Below are positions 34,997-44,655 of a stretch of 64,000 bases of DNA, in pieces. The position numbers and the translations under genes are program-made. The notes beneath the pieces are model-generated. The model had not been told where the DNA came from. It saw nothing but the letters and a program-made list of their open reading frames with translations, and made no database searches. Where the stretch lies: assembly GCF_003425665.1 (NCBI RefSeq), contig NZ_QQRQ01000001.1, positions 280,081 to 344,080 on the forward strand, in the 5' to 3' direction. The stretch is from Evtepia gabavorous. Lineage in GTDB: Bacteria > Bacillota > Clostridia > Oscillospirales > Oscillospiraceae. The stretch's first letter is position 1. The number at the start of each line of letters is the position of its first letter.

Positions 34997-36684
34997 CGGC
35001 CATTCTTGAAGGCTTCTGCTTCCCGCAGCAGTTCTTCTGCCCCCTCTAAGATGGCGGTAGACAGGTGGGTGCCGCCGGTCAGCCGGGCCAGTTCTTCTTT
35101 TCGTCCCTGTCGGTCCAGCGTTTCCACATTGGTAAAGGTTCGACCTTCTTTTTCCTCTTTTCGAACAGCGTAGTGGCTGTCCGCCATCGCCGCGATTTGG
35201 GCCAGGTGCGTCACGCAAAGAACCTGACAACGTTGAGAGAGACGGCTCATTTTTTCCGCCACTTTTCCAGCGGCCCGACCACTGACGCCGGTGTCTACCT
35301 CGTCAAAGATAAGGGTCATAATCTGATCGTTTTCCGCTAAAACATTTTTCAGCGCCAACATAATCCGGCTCAATTCTCCCCCAGAGGCCACTTTGGCGAT
35401 CGGCTTGAGGTTCTCCCCCACATTGGCGGACATGAGAAAGCGGACCTCGTCCATACCAGTTTCATCCAGCCCCAGTTTTCCAGGTTTTTGAGAAAACTCC
35501 ACCTGAAAGCGAACCTTTGGCATGTCCAGCTGGCGAAGCTCCTCCTCAATCCGGGCTTTCAGGCGTTCCGCTGTTTCTCGACGTTGCGCGGAGAGAATCT
35601 CTGCCTGCGCACGGGTTTTGGCCAACTGCTCCTTTCTCTTTTTCTTCAACTGGAGCAGGGTATCATCTGCCATTTCAATTTGTTCCAGTTCCTGTCTACT
35701 TCGGGAGAGATAGGACAGCATCTCCTGGACAGAGGCACCATACTTCTTTTTCAGGCGGTGGAGCTGATCCAAGCGGCTCTCTACCGCGTCCAGTTCACTG
35801 GGGGAAAAATCGAGGCTGCTGCGCAGATCCCGTAGGCGTTCCGCTGCGTCTTCCGCCGTATAACGAAGATCCGCCACGATTCCAGATACTTGCGCGAGTT
35901 CACTGGAAAAGTCCATGACAGGTGCGAGACTGCTCTCCGCTTCTGCCAAGAGACTGGCCGCCCCATCTCGATCCTCATCACCAAAGATCGCCCCATAGGC
36001 GCCTTCCACTGCGGCCACCAGCTGGTCTGCGCTGCGGAGGATGGTTTTTCGTGCCTCCAGTTCTTCCTCTTCTCCCGGGCGGAGTTCTGCCCGTTCCAGT
36101 TCTTCAATTTGAAACTGAAGGATATCCAGCCGACGTGCTTTCTCCGCCTCATCCATTTGCAGAGAGGCAATCTCCCGGCGCAGGGTATCCAGTTTTTCGT
36201 ATGCCTCTTGGTAACTGGTAAGGGCTGCGTGCAGACCGCCGAAATTGTCCAGATACTGCAAATGACAGGCTTCATCCAACAGCTGCTGACCGTCATGCTG
36301 CCCATGGATATCAATCAGTTGGCTGCCCAGAGCCTTTAACTGAACTACGGTACAGGGAATTCCCCCCACCCGGCAGAGATTCTTTCCGTCCGCCTGAATC
36401 TTTCGGGAGATAAGCAGTTCTCCATTGGCATCGGGAAAGATGCCATTCTCCTGAAACCAGGGCAGCTCGGGAAGGGACTGAAACAGCGCGGTGACCAGTG
36501 CCGCCTTTTCCCCGGTTCGGATGAGATCCCGGCTGGTCCGCTCACCCAGCACGGCACTGATGGCATCAATGATAATAGACTTACCAGCGCCGGTTTCCCC
36601 GGTCAAGACATTGAATCCCGGCCCCAAAGAGAGATCGGCTTGGTCAATGAGGGCAATATTTTCAATATGGAGCAAAGAAAGCAC
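34993..36684 (-). CDS. recN: DNA repair protein RecN
   Basis: RecN, an SMC-like ATPase that gathers DNA ends at double-strand breaks, 563 residues. It has the N-terminal Walker A GETGAGKS following LLHIENIALIDQADL, a long central coiled coil (about 160-380, rich in Glu/Arg/Gln) and a C-terminal ABC signature with Walker B (VASGGELSRIMLAL, LIFDEVDTGVSGR). The start is GTG 36684 after GGAAAGGGG, 23 bases past the argR stop. It is last in the nusB-to-recN gene run. Confidence 0.95.
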   Translation of the reverse strand: MLSLLHIENIALIDQADLSLGPGFNVLTGETGAGKSIIIDAISAVLGERTSRDLIRTGEKAALVTALFQSLPELPWFQENGIFPDANGELLISRKIQADGKNLCRVGGIPCTVVQLKALGSQLIDIHGQHDGQQLLDEACHLQYLDNFGGLHAALTSYQEAYEKLDTLRREIASLQMDEAEKARRLDILQFQIEELERAELRPGEEEELEARKTILRSADQLVAAVEGAYGAIFGDEDRDGAASLLAEAESSLAPVMDFSSELAQVSGIVADLRYTAEDAAERLRDLRSSLDFSPSELDAVESRLDQLHRLKKKYGASVQEMLSYLSRSRQELEQIEMADDTLLQLKKKRKEQLAKTRAQAEILSAQRRETAERLKARIEEELRQLDMPKVRFQVEFSQKPGKLGLDETGMDEVRFLMSANVGENLKPIAKVASGGELSRIMLALKNVLAENDQIMTLIFDEVDTGVSGRAAGKVAEKMSRLSQRCQVLCVTHLAQIAAMADSHYAVRKEEKEGRTFTNVETLDRQGRKEELARLTGGTHLSTAILEGAEELLREAEAFKNGR

Positions 36685-36707
36685 GGTCCAGCGCCCCTTT
36701 CCAATCC

Positions 36708-37169
36708 TTATGGATTCTTTTCCAACATTTTTACAATCTCCAGACAAAGCTCTTCCGCATCCTGGGTGGTCCGCATGATGAGGATGGCGGTGTCATCCCC
36801 AGCTAAACTGCCTACCATATTGGGCAAGTGCATCCCATCCAATGCAGAGCAAGCCGCCGAGGCCAGACCAGGCATGGTTTTCAGCACCACAATATTTTGG
36901 GCGCTGTCAAAGGAGGTAACGCTTTCCCGAAAAATATTGTTCAGGCGTCCAGCCACATTCAGGGAGGTTTTCCGCTCACTGACGGCATACTTATAGGTGC
37001 TGCGTCCTGTGAGCTCTTTCACCAGGTGAAGCTCCTTGATATCCCGAGAGATGGTGGCTTGGGTGGATTTCATCCCCTTTTCCCGCAGTTTTTCCAGCAG
37101 TTGGTCCTGGGTTTCAATATCATACTCCTGAATGATGGCAAGAATCTCCGCCTGCCTTCTGGCTTTCAT
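36708..37169 (-). CDS. argR: arginine repressor ArgR
   Basis: ArgR, 153 residues, hexameric when bound to arginine, controlling arginine metabolism genes. The winged helix is at the N-terminus (STQATISRDIKELHLVK). The C-terminal oligomerisation/arginine domain has GSLAGDDTAILIMR with the DD pair that binds arginine. It overlaps nadK by four bases and lies before recN, an order common in Firmicutes. Confidence 0.96.
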   Translation of the reverse strand: MKARRQAEILAIIQEYDIETQDQLLEKLREKGMKSTQATISRDIKELHLVKELTGRSTYKYAVSERKTSLNVAGRLNNIFRESVTSFDSAQNIVVLKTMPGLASAACSALDGMHLPNMVGSLAGDDTAILIMRTTQDAEELCLEIVKMLEKNP

Positions 37170-38041
37170 GCCCGGCTCCTCCTTTCCAACTTATGGTTGA
37201 TCATCTCGTAGAAACTTTTGTCGGATAATTTTACCAGGCACAGGCAGCGGCGGGAACGGCTGACCTCCACGGTATCTCCAGAGAAGAGCTTAAAGGCTTT
37301 TCCCCCATCCACAGAGAGGTATGCGGTTTTCCGGCTCTGCTTGGGAACCACAATATCAATGAGACGGTTTTTGTCCAAAACCATGGCCTTGGCCTGGAGG
37401 GTATGGGCGCTGATGGGAGTCATAATAATATTCTCCGCCGTTGGTTCCACGATGGGTCCTCCGGCAGAGAGGGAGTAAGCGGTGGACCCTGTGGGGGTTG
37501 CCAAGATGACGCCGTCGCCAAATACATTGGAAATCAGAATTTTATCTCCATAGACTTGTAAGTCGATTACACGGGCGACAGCTCCTTTCGTGATAACTGC
37601 GTCATTGAGTGCGGTGCTTCGAAAGATCACCCGCCCCTCCCGAATGACCCGCACGTCCAGGAGCATCCGATTTTCCAGGCTGTACTCCCCGCTGATCAGA
37701 CGGGTCAGCTGAAGAAGCTCTCCTTGTTCCAACTCCGCCATAAACCCGACACTGCCCATGTTCACCCCCACGATGGGAACGCCAAAACTGCTGGCATCCT
37801 TAGCCGCGTGGAGAATGGTCCCGTCGCCGCCGAAACAGACCAGAAAATCCGCGTCCGGCAGCTCCGTTTTCATCTCTTTGATTTTGATTGCGGGATCAAT
37901 CTCCCCAATGTTGGACTTTTCCACTGGGAAGGGAAAGCAATATTCTGTGTGAACACCCGCGGCACTGAGCAGACGTTCGGTACTTCTGGCAGCCTTTAAT
38001 CCTTTGTCACGAAAAGGGTTGGGACACAGGATAATTTTCAC
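37166..38041 (-). CDS. nadK: NAD kinase
   Basis: NAD kinase makes NADP from NAD. The 291-residue chain has the FGGDGTILHAAKD motif near residue 71 and the conserved LNDAVITKGAVARVIDLQVY and GDGVILATPTGSTAYSLSAGGPI segments. It overlaps tlyA and argR by four bases each, so translation is tightly coupled. Confidence 0.96.
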   Translation of the reverse strand: MKIILCPNPFRDKGLKAARSTERLLSAAGVHTEYCFPFPVEKSNIGEIDPAIKIKEMKTELPDADFLVCFGGDGTILHAAKDASSFGVPIVGVNMGSVGFMAELEQGELLQLTRLISGEYSLENRMLLDVRVIREGRVIFRSTALNDAVITKGAVARVIDLQVYGDKILISNVFGDGVILATPTGSTAYSLSAGGPIVEPTAENIIMTPISAHTLQAKAMVLDKNRLIDIVVPKQSRKTAYLSVDGGKAFKLFSGDTVEVSRSRRCLCLVKLSDKSFYEMINHKLERRSRA

Positions 38042-38853
38042 GGTTCATTTCCCTCCAATCGTTGGTGAGACGCCTCCACCAAAGCTTTCAAGTCCCCAGA
38101 GTAAGGGGGCTGTTCTGTCACCGTCAGGTGACCTAAATATTCAATGTTTCCTTCTGGTCCCCGGATGGGAGAGAAGGTGAGGTCTTTGACATAAAACTGA
38201 CAAGCCGCGGCATGCTGCAAAAATTGCTCCAAGACCTCCAGGTGGACCTTCTTATCCCGGACCACCCCCTTTTTTCCAACCTTCTCCTTCCCTGCTTCAA
38301 ACTGGGGCTTGATCAAACAGACCAGCTGACCCGTTTCCTTCAGCAGGGGCCGGAGGGCAGGGAGAATGAGGCGCAGCGAAATAAAGGAAACGTCAACGCT
38401 TCCAAAATCCAGGGGGTCTGGAATATCTTCGCTGGTTAAATAACGGACATTGGTGCGTTCCATACAGACAACCCTGGGGTCTTGCCGAAGATTCCAGGCC
38501 AGCTGGCCGTATCCTACATCCACCGCGTAGACTTTTGACGCGCCATTTTGGAGCATGCAATCTGTGAATCCTCCGGTAGAGGCTCCCGCGTCGATGGCCA
38601 CAGCGCCTACCAAAGAGGGTAGATCAAAGGTCTCCATGGCTTTTTCTAATTTTAAGCCACCCCGGCTCACATACCGAAGGGCTTGTCCTCGGATTTCCAG
38701 GTTGGCCTCTTCCGGGACCGAAGCACCAGCCTTGTCCATCCGCCGGCCTTCCCAAAATACCTGACCGGCCATGATGATTGCCTGCGCTTTCTGCCGGCTC
38801 TCTGCCAATCCTCGTTCCGTGAGTAAAACATCCAAACGCTTCTTACCTGCCAT
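38038..38853 (-). CDS. tlyA: TlyA family rRNA 2'-O-methyltransferase
   Basis: A 271-residue protein with an N-terminal S4 domain (KRLDVLLTERGLAESRQKAQ) and an FtsJ-like methyltransferase domain (AIDAGASTGGFTDCMLQNGASKVYAVDVGYGQ). TlyA methylates 16S and/or 23S rRNA on ribose, and in some species sets capreomycin sensitivity. It overlaps dxs by 11 bases. The old hemolysin label is not supported by the sequence. Confidence 0.94.
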   Translation of the reverse strand: MAGKKRLDVLLTERGLAESRQKAQAIIMAGQVFWEGRRMDKAGASVPEEANLEIRGQALRYVSRGGLKLEKAMETFDLPSLVGAVAIDAGASTGGFTDCMLQNGASKVYAVDVGYGQLAWNLRQDPRVVCMERTNVRYLTSEDIPDPLDFGSVDVSFISLRLILPALRPLLKETGQLVCLIKPQFEAGKEKVGKKGVVRDKKVHLEVLEQFLQHAAACQFYVKDLTFSPIRGPEGNIEYLGHLTVTEQPPYSGDLKALVEASHQRLEGNEP

Positions 38854-40696
38854 ATGTCATGACCTCCCGGGATTTCCGGTATAACGATTCCACGTCCAAT
38901 CCGCAAAGAGCCCGCAGTTGGGGAATGGTTCCGTGGGGGACAAAGCCCTCTCCGCAGGAACAGACCGTAGCCCCCTTCAGAGAGAGCCCCTGGGCTGCCG
39001 CCGCCGCCAAAATCCCCTCGCCTGGCCCACCCAAGGAGACGCATTCTTCTGCCACGAGCAGACGTCCTGTCTTTTGCAGAGAAGCTAAAATTGGGTCTGT
39101 GGGCAGAGGAATAATCTGGTTGAGCTTGATGACCTCCGCGGAAACGCCGTCCTTGGCCAGGCGATCTGCAACCGCCAAAACCGTTCCAGTTAGGGTACCA
39201 AATGTGACCAAAGTGATGTCGCGGCCGGAGCGAAGACTGCAGGCCTCCCCGTCACTGTGGTTGGCCTGGTATTGGTTTTCCCCGCCCCGGGGATAACGAA
39301 CCGCCACAGGTCCAGAGATGTGATGGACCGCCCGGTCCAGCATCGCGGTAAGTTCGTCCAGGCTGGCCGGAGAAAGGACTGTCATCCCTGGAATGGTTTT
39401 GAGGAATCCCGGATCAAACAGGCCGTGGTGGGTCTCACCATCGTCCCCCACCAGGCCGGCACGGTCCACACAAAAAACCGCATGGAGATGGTCAATGGCG
39501 ATATCGTGAATTAACATATCGTAACCGCGCTGGAAAAAGGTTGAGTAGACGGCAAAAACCGGAATCAGCCCCTGCTTGGCCATGCCGGCGGTCATCGTGA
39601 CCGCATGTTCCTCCGCAATGCCCACGTCAAAAAAACGCTGCGGAAACTCTTTGGCAAAATCCGTCAGTCCGGTTCCTGCCGTCATGGCTGCTGTAACGGC
39701 ACAAATTCTGGGGTCTTTCCGCGCTAACTCCCTCAAATCCCGGCCAAAGCGTGCAGAAAAGCTTTCCCCGCTGCTGCCCTGGGACAGCGCGCCACTCTCT
39801 TTTTGGAAGGGACCAATCCCGTGGAAATCATCGGGATTTTTCTCCGCCGGACGAAATCCCTTTCCCTTCACCGTTTTCACATGGAGTAAAACAGGCCCCT
39901 CCACGGTGGATGCATAGCGGAGAAGATGGGTCAGCCCCTTTACATCATGTCCATCCACAGGGCCCATATACTGGAATCCCATGTTTTCGAACATACTACA
40001 GGGGAGTAAGCTGGCCTTAATTCCCTCCTTGATCCGATGGATGGCACGGTGAAGCGCCCTGCCTGGGGGCGTGGCGTGCATCACTTTCCGGTAGATTTCC
40101 TTGGCCCATAGATACTGCGGCTTCAGACGCTGCTTGGCCAGGTGCTGGGCGACCCCCCCCATACTGGCGTTGATGGACATGCCGTTGTCGTTGAGGATCA
40201 CCACCAGCGGCTCCCCGCTTTGCCCTGCCATGGACAGTCCCTCATAGGCCAGTCCGCCCGTCAGTGAACCATCTCCCAGCAACGCAACGACCCGGTAGTT
40301 CTCCCCCAGTTGTGTCCGGGCAATCGCCATCCCCAACGCTGTGGACACCGCGGTGGAAGCGTGCCCGGCAATGCAGGCGTCGTGCTTGGACTCTGATGGC
40401 TTGGGGAATCCGGCGATCCCGCCGAATGCCCGCAGCGTCTCCATACGTCCGTTGCGGCCAGTCAGCATTTTATGTACGTAGCACTGGTGCCCCACATCGA
40501 AAACCAACCGGTCCTTGCTGGTGTCATAAACCCGGTGGAGGGCTACTGTCAGTTCCACAGCACCTAAATTGGATGCCAGGTGCCCGCCGGTCTGTGACAC
40601 AACTTGAATGACGCGTTGACGGAGGGCTTGGCACAGTTCTTCCGCCTCTTGATCACTGATCCCAGCCAAGGAACCGTATTCCTTTCCTTGGTTCAA
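38843..40696 (-). CDS. dxs: 1-deoxy-D-xylulose-5-phosphate synthase
   Basis: DXS joins pyruvate and glyceraldehyde 3-phosphate in the first step of the MEP isoprenoid pathway. The 617-residue thiamine diphosphate enzyme has GDGSLTGGLAYEGLS for cofactor binding, DVGHQCYVHKMLTGR near the start, and transketolase domains 2 and 3. The preferred start is TTG 40696, seven bases after AAAGGAGG. A GTG at 40735, overlapping the ispA stop, is possible but has no ribosome site. It follows ispA, so consecutive isoprenoid genes share the operon. Confidence 0.96.
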   Translation of the reverse strand: MNQGKEYGSLAGISDQEAEELCQALRQRVIQVVSQTGGHLASNLGAVELTVALHRVYDTSKDRLVFDVGHQCYVHKMLTGRNGRMETLRAFGGIAGFPKPSESKHDACIAGHASTAVSTALGMAIARTQLGENYRVVALLGDGSLTGGLAYEGLSMAGQSGEPLVVILNDNGMSINASMGGVAQHLAKQRLKPQYLWAKEIYRKVMHATPPGRALHRAIHRIKEGIKASLLPCSMFENMGFQYMGPVDGHDVKGLTHLLRYASTVEGPVLLHVKTVKGKGFRPAEKNPDDFHGIGPFQKESGALSQGSSGESFSARFGRDLRELARKDPRICAVTAAMTAGTGLTDFAKEFPQRFFDVGIAEEHAVTMTAGMAKQGLIPVFAVYSTFFQRGYDMLIHDIAIDHLHAVFCVDRAGLVGDDGETHHGLFDPGFLKTIPGMTVLSPASLDELTAMLDRAVHHISGPVAVRYPRGGENQYQANHSDGEACSLRSGRDITLVTFGTLTGTVLAVADRLAKDGVSAEVIKLNQIIPLPTDPILASLQKTGRLLVAEECVSLGGPGEGILAAAAAQGLSLKGATVCSCGEGFVPHGTIPQLRALCGLDVESLYRKSREVMTYGR

Positions 40697-40731
40697 ATCA
40701 ACCCCTCCTTTGGACAGCGTTGCAATTGGGT

Positions 40732-41604
40732 TCACTTGGTTCGCCTCGCTAAAAAGTGGGCCAATTCGCAGAGAAACTCACGCCCGGAAAAGGGCGCTAA
40801 GAAAGCAACGGCTTCTTGGGTGAGTTCCTGGACCCAAGCTTCGCAGGCGGCAATCCCTTTTAATGCCACAAAGGTGGATTTTTGATTGGCTTGGTCCGAG
40901 CCAATGGGTTTGCCAAACTCCCCCTCATCCCCCATCACATCCAAAATGTCATCTCGCACCTGGAACGCCAGGCCCAGCTTCCGCGCATACGCAGCCGCCG
41001 CAGCTTCCTCCTCCGGCGTGCTCCCTGCGGCAATGGCGCCCAAACGGGCTGCGGCTTCTATCATGCATCCTGTTTTCAGGGATTCAATGGCGAGGATTTC
41101 CTCTTCTTGCAGGGAGTTTCCCTCCCCCAGAAGATCCAGGACCTGTCCTCCCACCATTCCATTCGGGCCGGCAGCATTGGCCAGCGCGGCAATGCCCCGC
41201 TGGACCCGTTCCGCCGGCAGAGATGCCTCTGCCAAGACGGCAAAGGCAGTGGTCAGCAAGGCGTCTCCGGCCAAGACCGCATTGGCCTGGCCAAAGACCT
41301 TATGGTTGGTGGGTTTACCCCGACGGAAATCATCGTCATCCATACAGGGCAGGTCATCATGAATCAGGGAATATGTATGCACCATCTCCAACCCGCAGGC
41401 AAAGGGCAATGCATCTTCGGCTGTTCCGCCGAAGAGCTTGCAAATTTCCAGCACCAAAACCGGCCGAATCCGTTTTCCCCCAGACAATAAGCTGTAAGAC
41501 ATGGCGTCCTTCAGAACGCCGTAGGCCGGCCACTTTGCCGCATAGGTGCGCAGAGCGTCCTCAATTTGCACCTGATCCACTTGAAGTTGCGTTGTGATCT
41601 CCAT
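40732..41604 (-). CDS. ispA: polyprenyl (farnesyl) diphosphate synthase
   Basis: A short-chain trans-prenyl transferase of 290 residues that builds geranyl/farnesyl diphosphate. The first Asp-rich motif is LIHDDLPCMDDDDFRRGKPT, the second QVRDDILDVMGD. Upstream of the first motif lies SYSLLSGGKRIRPVLVLE. It follows xseB by five bases and precedes dxs in the operon. Confidence 0.95.
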   Translation of the reverse strand: MEITTQLQVDQVQIEDALRTYAAKWPAYGVLKDAMSYSLLSGGKRIRPVLVLEICKLFGGTAEDALPFACGLEMVHTYSLIHDDLPCMDDDDFRRGKPTNHKVFGQANAVLAGDALLTTAFAVLAEASLPAERVQRGIAALANAAGPNGMVGGQVLDLLGEGNSLQEEEILAIESLKTGCMIEAAARLGAIAAGSTPEEEAAAAAYARKLGLAFQVRDDILDVMGDEGEFGKPIGSDQANQKSTFVALKGIAACEAWVQELTQEAVAFLAPFSGREFLCELAHFLARRTK

Positions 41605-41609
41605 ATGAT

Positions 41610-41843
41610 TTACTCCTCTGGCACAAAGGGAACCTCCGATAGTTCCCCATTCTCATCGGTGCGCAGCTTTCTCACTTTTTGTTCCGCTCTATCCAGCATG
41701 CTCACACATTGCTTCATCCGCTTTACGCCCTCCTCATACAGGGAGAGGGCATCCTCCAATGTGTGCTCACCGTTCTCCAACTGTGATACAATTTCCTCCA
41801 AACGAGTCATTGCCTGTTCAAAGGTCATCTTTTTTTCTGCCAT
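41610..41843 (-). CDS. xseB: exodeoxyribonuclease VII small subunit
   Basis: XseB, 77 residues, mostly helical: KKMTFEQAMTRLEEIVSQLE, then EHTLEDALSLYEEGVKRMKQ. It partners XseA in degrading single-stranded DNA to oligonucleotides. It overlaps the end of xseA by 19 bases, with its GGAAAGGAGAAACACCG ribosome site inside xseA. Confidence 0.95.
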   Translation of the reverse strand: MAEKKMTFEQAMTRLEEIVSQLENGEHTLEDALSLYEEGVKRMKQCVSMLDRAEQKVRKLRTDENGELSEVPFVPEE

Positions 41844-43045
41844 CGGTGTTTCTCCTTTCCCGTTGCAGTACAGAAAACCGTGCCATCCGAAACCCGGATG
41901 GAGAGGGCGTCTCCAGGGGTCACCTGATCCACCGCAGAGACCACTGTGCCGTCCTGCCCTTGTGCGATGGAATATCCACGATTGAGCACCTGAAAGGGGC
42001 TCAATGCGTCCAGAGAGGCCGCCAGACGCCCTATGTTCTGTCTGGCCTGCTGTACCTGCCGTTCCATCCCATGGGCCAAACGCTGCTGATGATAGTCCAA
42101 CAGCAGCCGTTTTTCCTGAATAGAACGCAGAGGGGAGTGTAAAAATGGACTGCCCTGGACCTGGTGGAGCTGGTCCCGCCGTTGTTGGATTGCCCGGTCC
42201 ATGGCGCTCTGGAGCCGCGCCTCCAAATGGTCCAAAGTTTCCCGCAGGTCTCTTTGATCTGGAACCGCCAGTTCTGCGCCGTTGGAGGGGGTCGCGGCCC
42301 GCAGGTCTGCCACAAAGTCCGCGATGGTCACATCCGGTTCGTGTCCCACGGCGGAAATCACCGGAATTTCTGACCGGTAGATGGCCCGTGCCACGGCTTC
42401 CTCATTGAAAGCCCATAGGTCCTCCATTGTGCCGCCGCCCCGGCCTGTAATAATCAGGTCCGCCATGTGACAGAGGTTGATTAGTTCCAGCGCCTGACAA
42501 ATTTCCATCGGCGCCTCTTCCCCTTGGACTCGTACCGGTACCACCAACACCTCGGCCAGTGGCCAGCGGGTCCCTAAAATCCGAATCATATCCCGCACTG
42601 CGGCGCCAGCTGGTGAAGTCACCAGAGCAATGGTATGGGGGAAGGAGGGGATGGGCTGCTTATGGGCAGAATCAAATAAACCTTCCCGGTACAGCCGATT
42701 TTTCAGCTGCTCGAAGGCGAACGCCAGTTCCCCTACTCCATCCGGTACCATCCGGCTGCAATAGAGTTGGTAAACTCCGTCCCGAGGAAAGAGGGACACC
42801 CGGCCTGTCACCACCACTTTCATTCCGTTTTCCGGGCGAAATCGCAGGGTTCCGGCTTCCCGCCGGAACATTACACAGCGGATACTGCTCTCGGCATCCT
42901 TCAGAGAAAAATAATGGTGGCCGGAGGGATACACTTTATAATTTGAAATTTCACTGCGGACCAATACCTGGGACAGCAGTCGATCCCGGTCCAGCAGTCC
43001 CTTGATATATTGGTTGAGGGCAGTGACGGAGATAGGTTCGGTCAT
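41825..43045 (-). CDS. xseA: exodeoxyribonuclease VII large subunit
   Basis: XseA, 406 residues. The N-terminal OB fold (LVRSEISNYKVYPSGHHYFS, LKDAESSIRCVMFR) is followed by the nuclease core with LVTSPAGAAVRDMIRIL and ITGRGGGTMEDLWAFNEE, then a coiled C-terminal arm. It overlaps the TsaD-like gene upstream by four bases and xseB downstream by 19. Confidence 0.96.
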   Translation of the reverse strand: MTEPISVTALNQYIKGLLDRDRLLSQVLVRSEISNYKVYPSGHHYFSLKDAESSIRCVMFRREAGTLRFRPENGMKVVVTGRVSLFPRDGVYQLYCSRMVPDGVGELAFAFEQLKNRLYREGLFDSAHKQPIPSFPHTIALVTSPAGAAVRDMIRILGTRWPLAEVLVVPVRVQGEEAPMEICQALELINLCHMADLIITGRGGGTMEDLWAFNEEAVARAIYRSEIPVISAVGHEPDVTIADFVADLRAATPSNGAELAVPDQRDLRETLDHLEARLQSAMDRAIQQRRDQLHQVQGSPFLHSPLRSIQEKRLLLDYHQQRLAHGMERQVQQARQNIGRLAASLDALSPFQVLNRGYSIAQGQDGTVVSAVDQVTPGDALSIRVSDGTVFCTATGKEKHRWQKKR

Positions 43046-43980
43046 AATCCTTCCTTACTGTGTATGCGCCAAGTGAGGATGGCTACCCCCATGGCATTGT
43101 CTGTGGAAAACCGCGGTTCCGCAAACACCGCTCCGCATGCTTTTGTCATTCTCTGCCGCAACAGCTGATTGGAAGCTACCCCTCCTGCGCAGAGGACGGG
43201 AAGCCCCGGATAGCGCACCAGCGCTTGCTGTGTGGCGGTTTCCACCCCTTGAATGATGGAGGACAACACATACCAGCAGACCTCTGCCGGCGGCGTACCG
43301 CCCTCCGCCAATGCGTTCATTTTGTTCTCGATTCCGGAGAAAGAAAAGGTGCAGTCCGAAACTTTTACACGGAAGTGCGTCTTGTCCCGGGCCTGAAGAG
43401 ACAGCTCGTCCACCGCTTTCCCCGCGGGAAATGGAAGTCCCAACTTCTTTCCGGTTCGGTCGATCAGCTGACCGGCGGAAATATCCGAGGTCCCGCCGAT
43501 GCAGGTCGCCTGCACCATAGCGCCATCTGGCACCACGTACAGTAACTCTGTCGTGCCGCCGGAGAGATGCCAGACCAAATGCGGCTGATCCAGTAAATCC
43601 ATTCTCCCCGCGGACCACGCCGCGGCGGCAATATGTCCCTGCTGATGGGAGCAGGCGTAAAAAGGGACTTCCAGAACGGATGCCATGGCCTTTCCCTGGG
43701 ACTCTCCCGCCAAAAAGCAGGGCATATAGGACCCTTCTACCTCCCGGGGCCGGGTACTTGCCCCGATGGCCGTAAGGACGCGAGGCAAATCTGCCGCTTT
43801 CAGATCTTCCAAAATGGCGGGCAGACGTTTCACATGCTGGAACAGCGCCTCACTTTGCCGAAGGCCAAGGGCCCCCTGGGGTACTTCCAACAGCTTTCCG
43901 GTGTTGTCCCCCCCGGTTCCATCAAACCAAGCAGCGGATGTGGTATAGTTGCTGGTATCCAATCCCAGTACACCGGCCAT
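43042..43980 (-). CDS. TsaD/Gcp-like protein (second-type peptidase M22 homologue)
   Basis: A 312-residue ASKHA-fold protein related to TsaD, which makes t6A in tRNA. The metal motif HQQGH (His 112 and 116), HLSGGTTELL, GQLIDRTGKKLGLPFPAG, GGVASNQLLR and FSTDNAMGVA are all present, so the active-site frame is intact. It is shorter and more divergent than normal TsaD, and it lies between nusB and xseA rather than with tsaB/tsaE. It may be a paralogue with another role, because a canonical tsaD would be expected elsewhere in the genome. It overlaps xseA by four bases. Confidence 0.82.
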   Translation of the reverse strand: MAGVLGLDTSNYTTSAAWFDGTGGDNTGKLLEVPQGALGLRQSEALFQHVKRLPAILEDLKAADLPRVLTAIGASTRPREVEGSYMPCFLAGESQGKAMASVLEVPFYACSHQQGHIAAAAWSAGRMDLLDQPHLVWHLSGGTTELLYVVPDGAMVQATCIGGTSDISAGQLIDRTGKKLGLPFPAGKAVDELSLQARDKTHFRVKVSDCTFSFSGIENKMNALAEGGTPPAEVCWYVLSSIIQGVETATQQALVRYPGLPVLCAGGVASNQLLRQRMTKACGAVFAEPRFSTDNAMGVAILTWRIHSKEGL

Positions 43981-43982
43981 AT

Positions 43983-44471
43983 TCAGGCCTCCTTTGGATC
44001 AGAAGTGGCCTTGGGCCGACCCTGTTCAGGGAATTCCGCCCGTACAAAAGCCCCCAAGATCCCGTTGATGAATGAGACTACTTTTTCGTCCTCATATTTT
44101 TTGGCGATCTCCACCGCGTCGTTGATGGCGGCGGCGGCGGGAATCTCTGGCATATAGAGAATTTCGTACATTGCCACCCGCATAATGGCGGCAGCGGTCA
44201 GGGGAATCCGGGCAAAGTTCCAATTTTTTGAATACTGTGCAATATATTGGTCCAATTCAGGCCCGTGCTCGGCCACCCCTCGGACCACTTCCCGGATGTA
44301 TTGCATCTGTTTATCATTGGGATAATCCTGATACAAAGGGGACTCCTCTCCCCAACGTTGAAAATGAACCCGGTCCATCCGTTCTTCCAAAAATTCCTCT
44401 GGAGATTGGTTAGAAAATCCCAAGGAATAAGAGCAGTGAATGGCAATTTCACGTGCGGCTGATCTGGTCAT
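43983..44471 (-). CDS. nusB: transcription antitermination factor NusB
   Basis: NusB binds boxA RNA with NusE (S10) for rRNA antitermination. It has 162 residues, all-helical, with TRSAAREIAIHCSYSLGFSN at the start and EIPAAAAINDAVEIAKKYED with FINGILGAF at the end. ATG 44471 has GGAGGAACGAAAC before it, better than ATG 44486. An insert of extra residues between helices (about 30-65) is usual in Clostridia. Confidence 0.93.
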   Translation of the reverse strand: MTRSAAREIAIHCSYSLGFSNQSPEEFLEERMDRVHFQRWGEESPLYQDYPNDKQMQYIREVVRGVAEHGPELDQYIAQYSKNWNFARIPLTAAAIMRVAMYEILYMPEIPAAAAINDAVEIAKKYEDEKVVSFINGILGAFVRAEFPEQGRPKATSDPKEA

Positions 44472-44608
44472 GTTTCGTTCCTCCATGGTGGGCAGTTCCC
44501 ACCGGTTTTAATACCTCGGTCTCTGTTTCTCATTATATCCATGAATATGCAAAAAGGAAAGCCCTCTGGTTCCGATTTTGTGAAAACTTTTTATCCCATC
44601 GGCACAAA

Positions 44609-44639
44609 GAGACCCACGGCAGAATCTGCCGTGGGTCTC
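44609..44639 (-). terminator. terminator hairpin after the Asp23 gene
   Basis: GAGACCCACGGCAGA (44609-44623) pairs with 44625-44639. The minus-strand tail is CTTTGTG, so it may be leaky into nusB. Confidence 0.7.
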
Positions 44640-44655
44640 GAAGGGGACGGAATCA

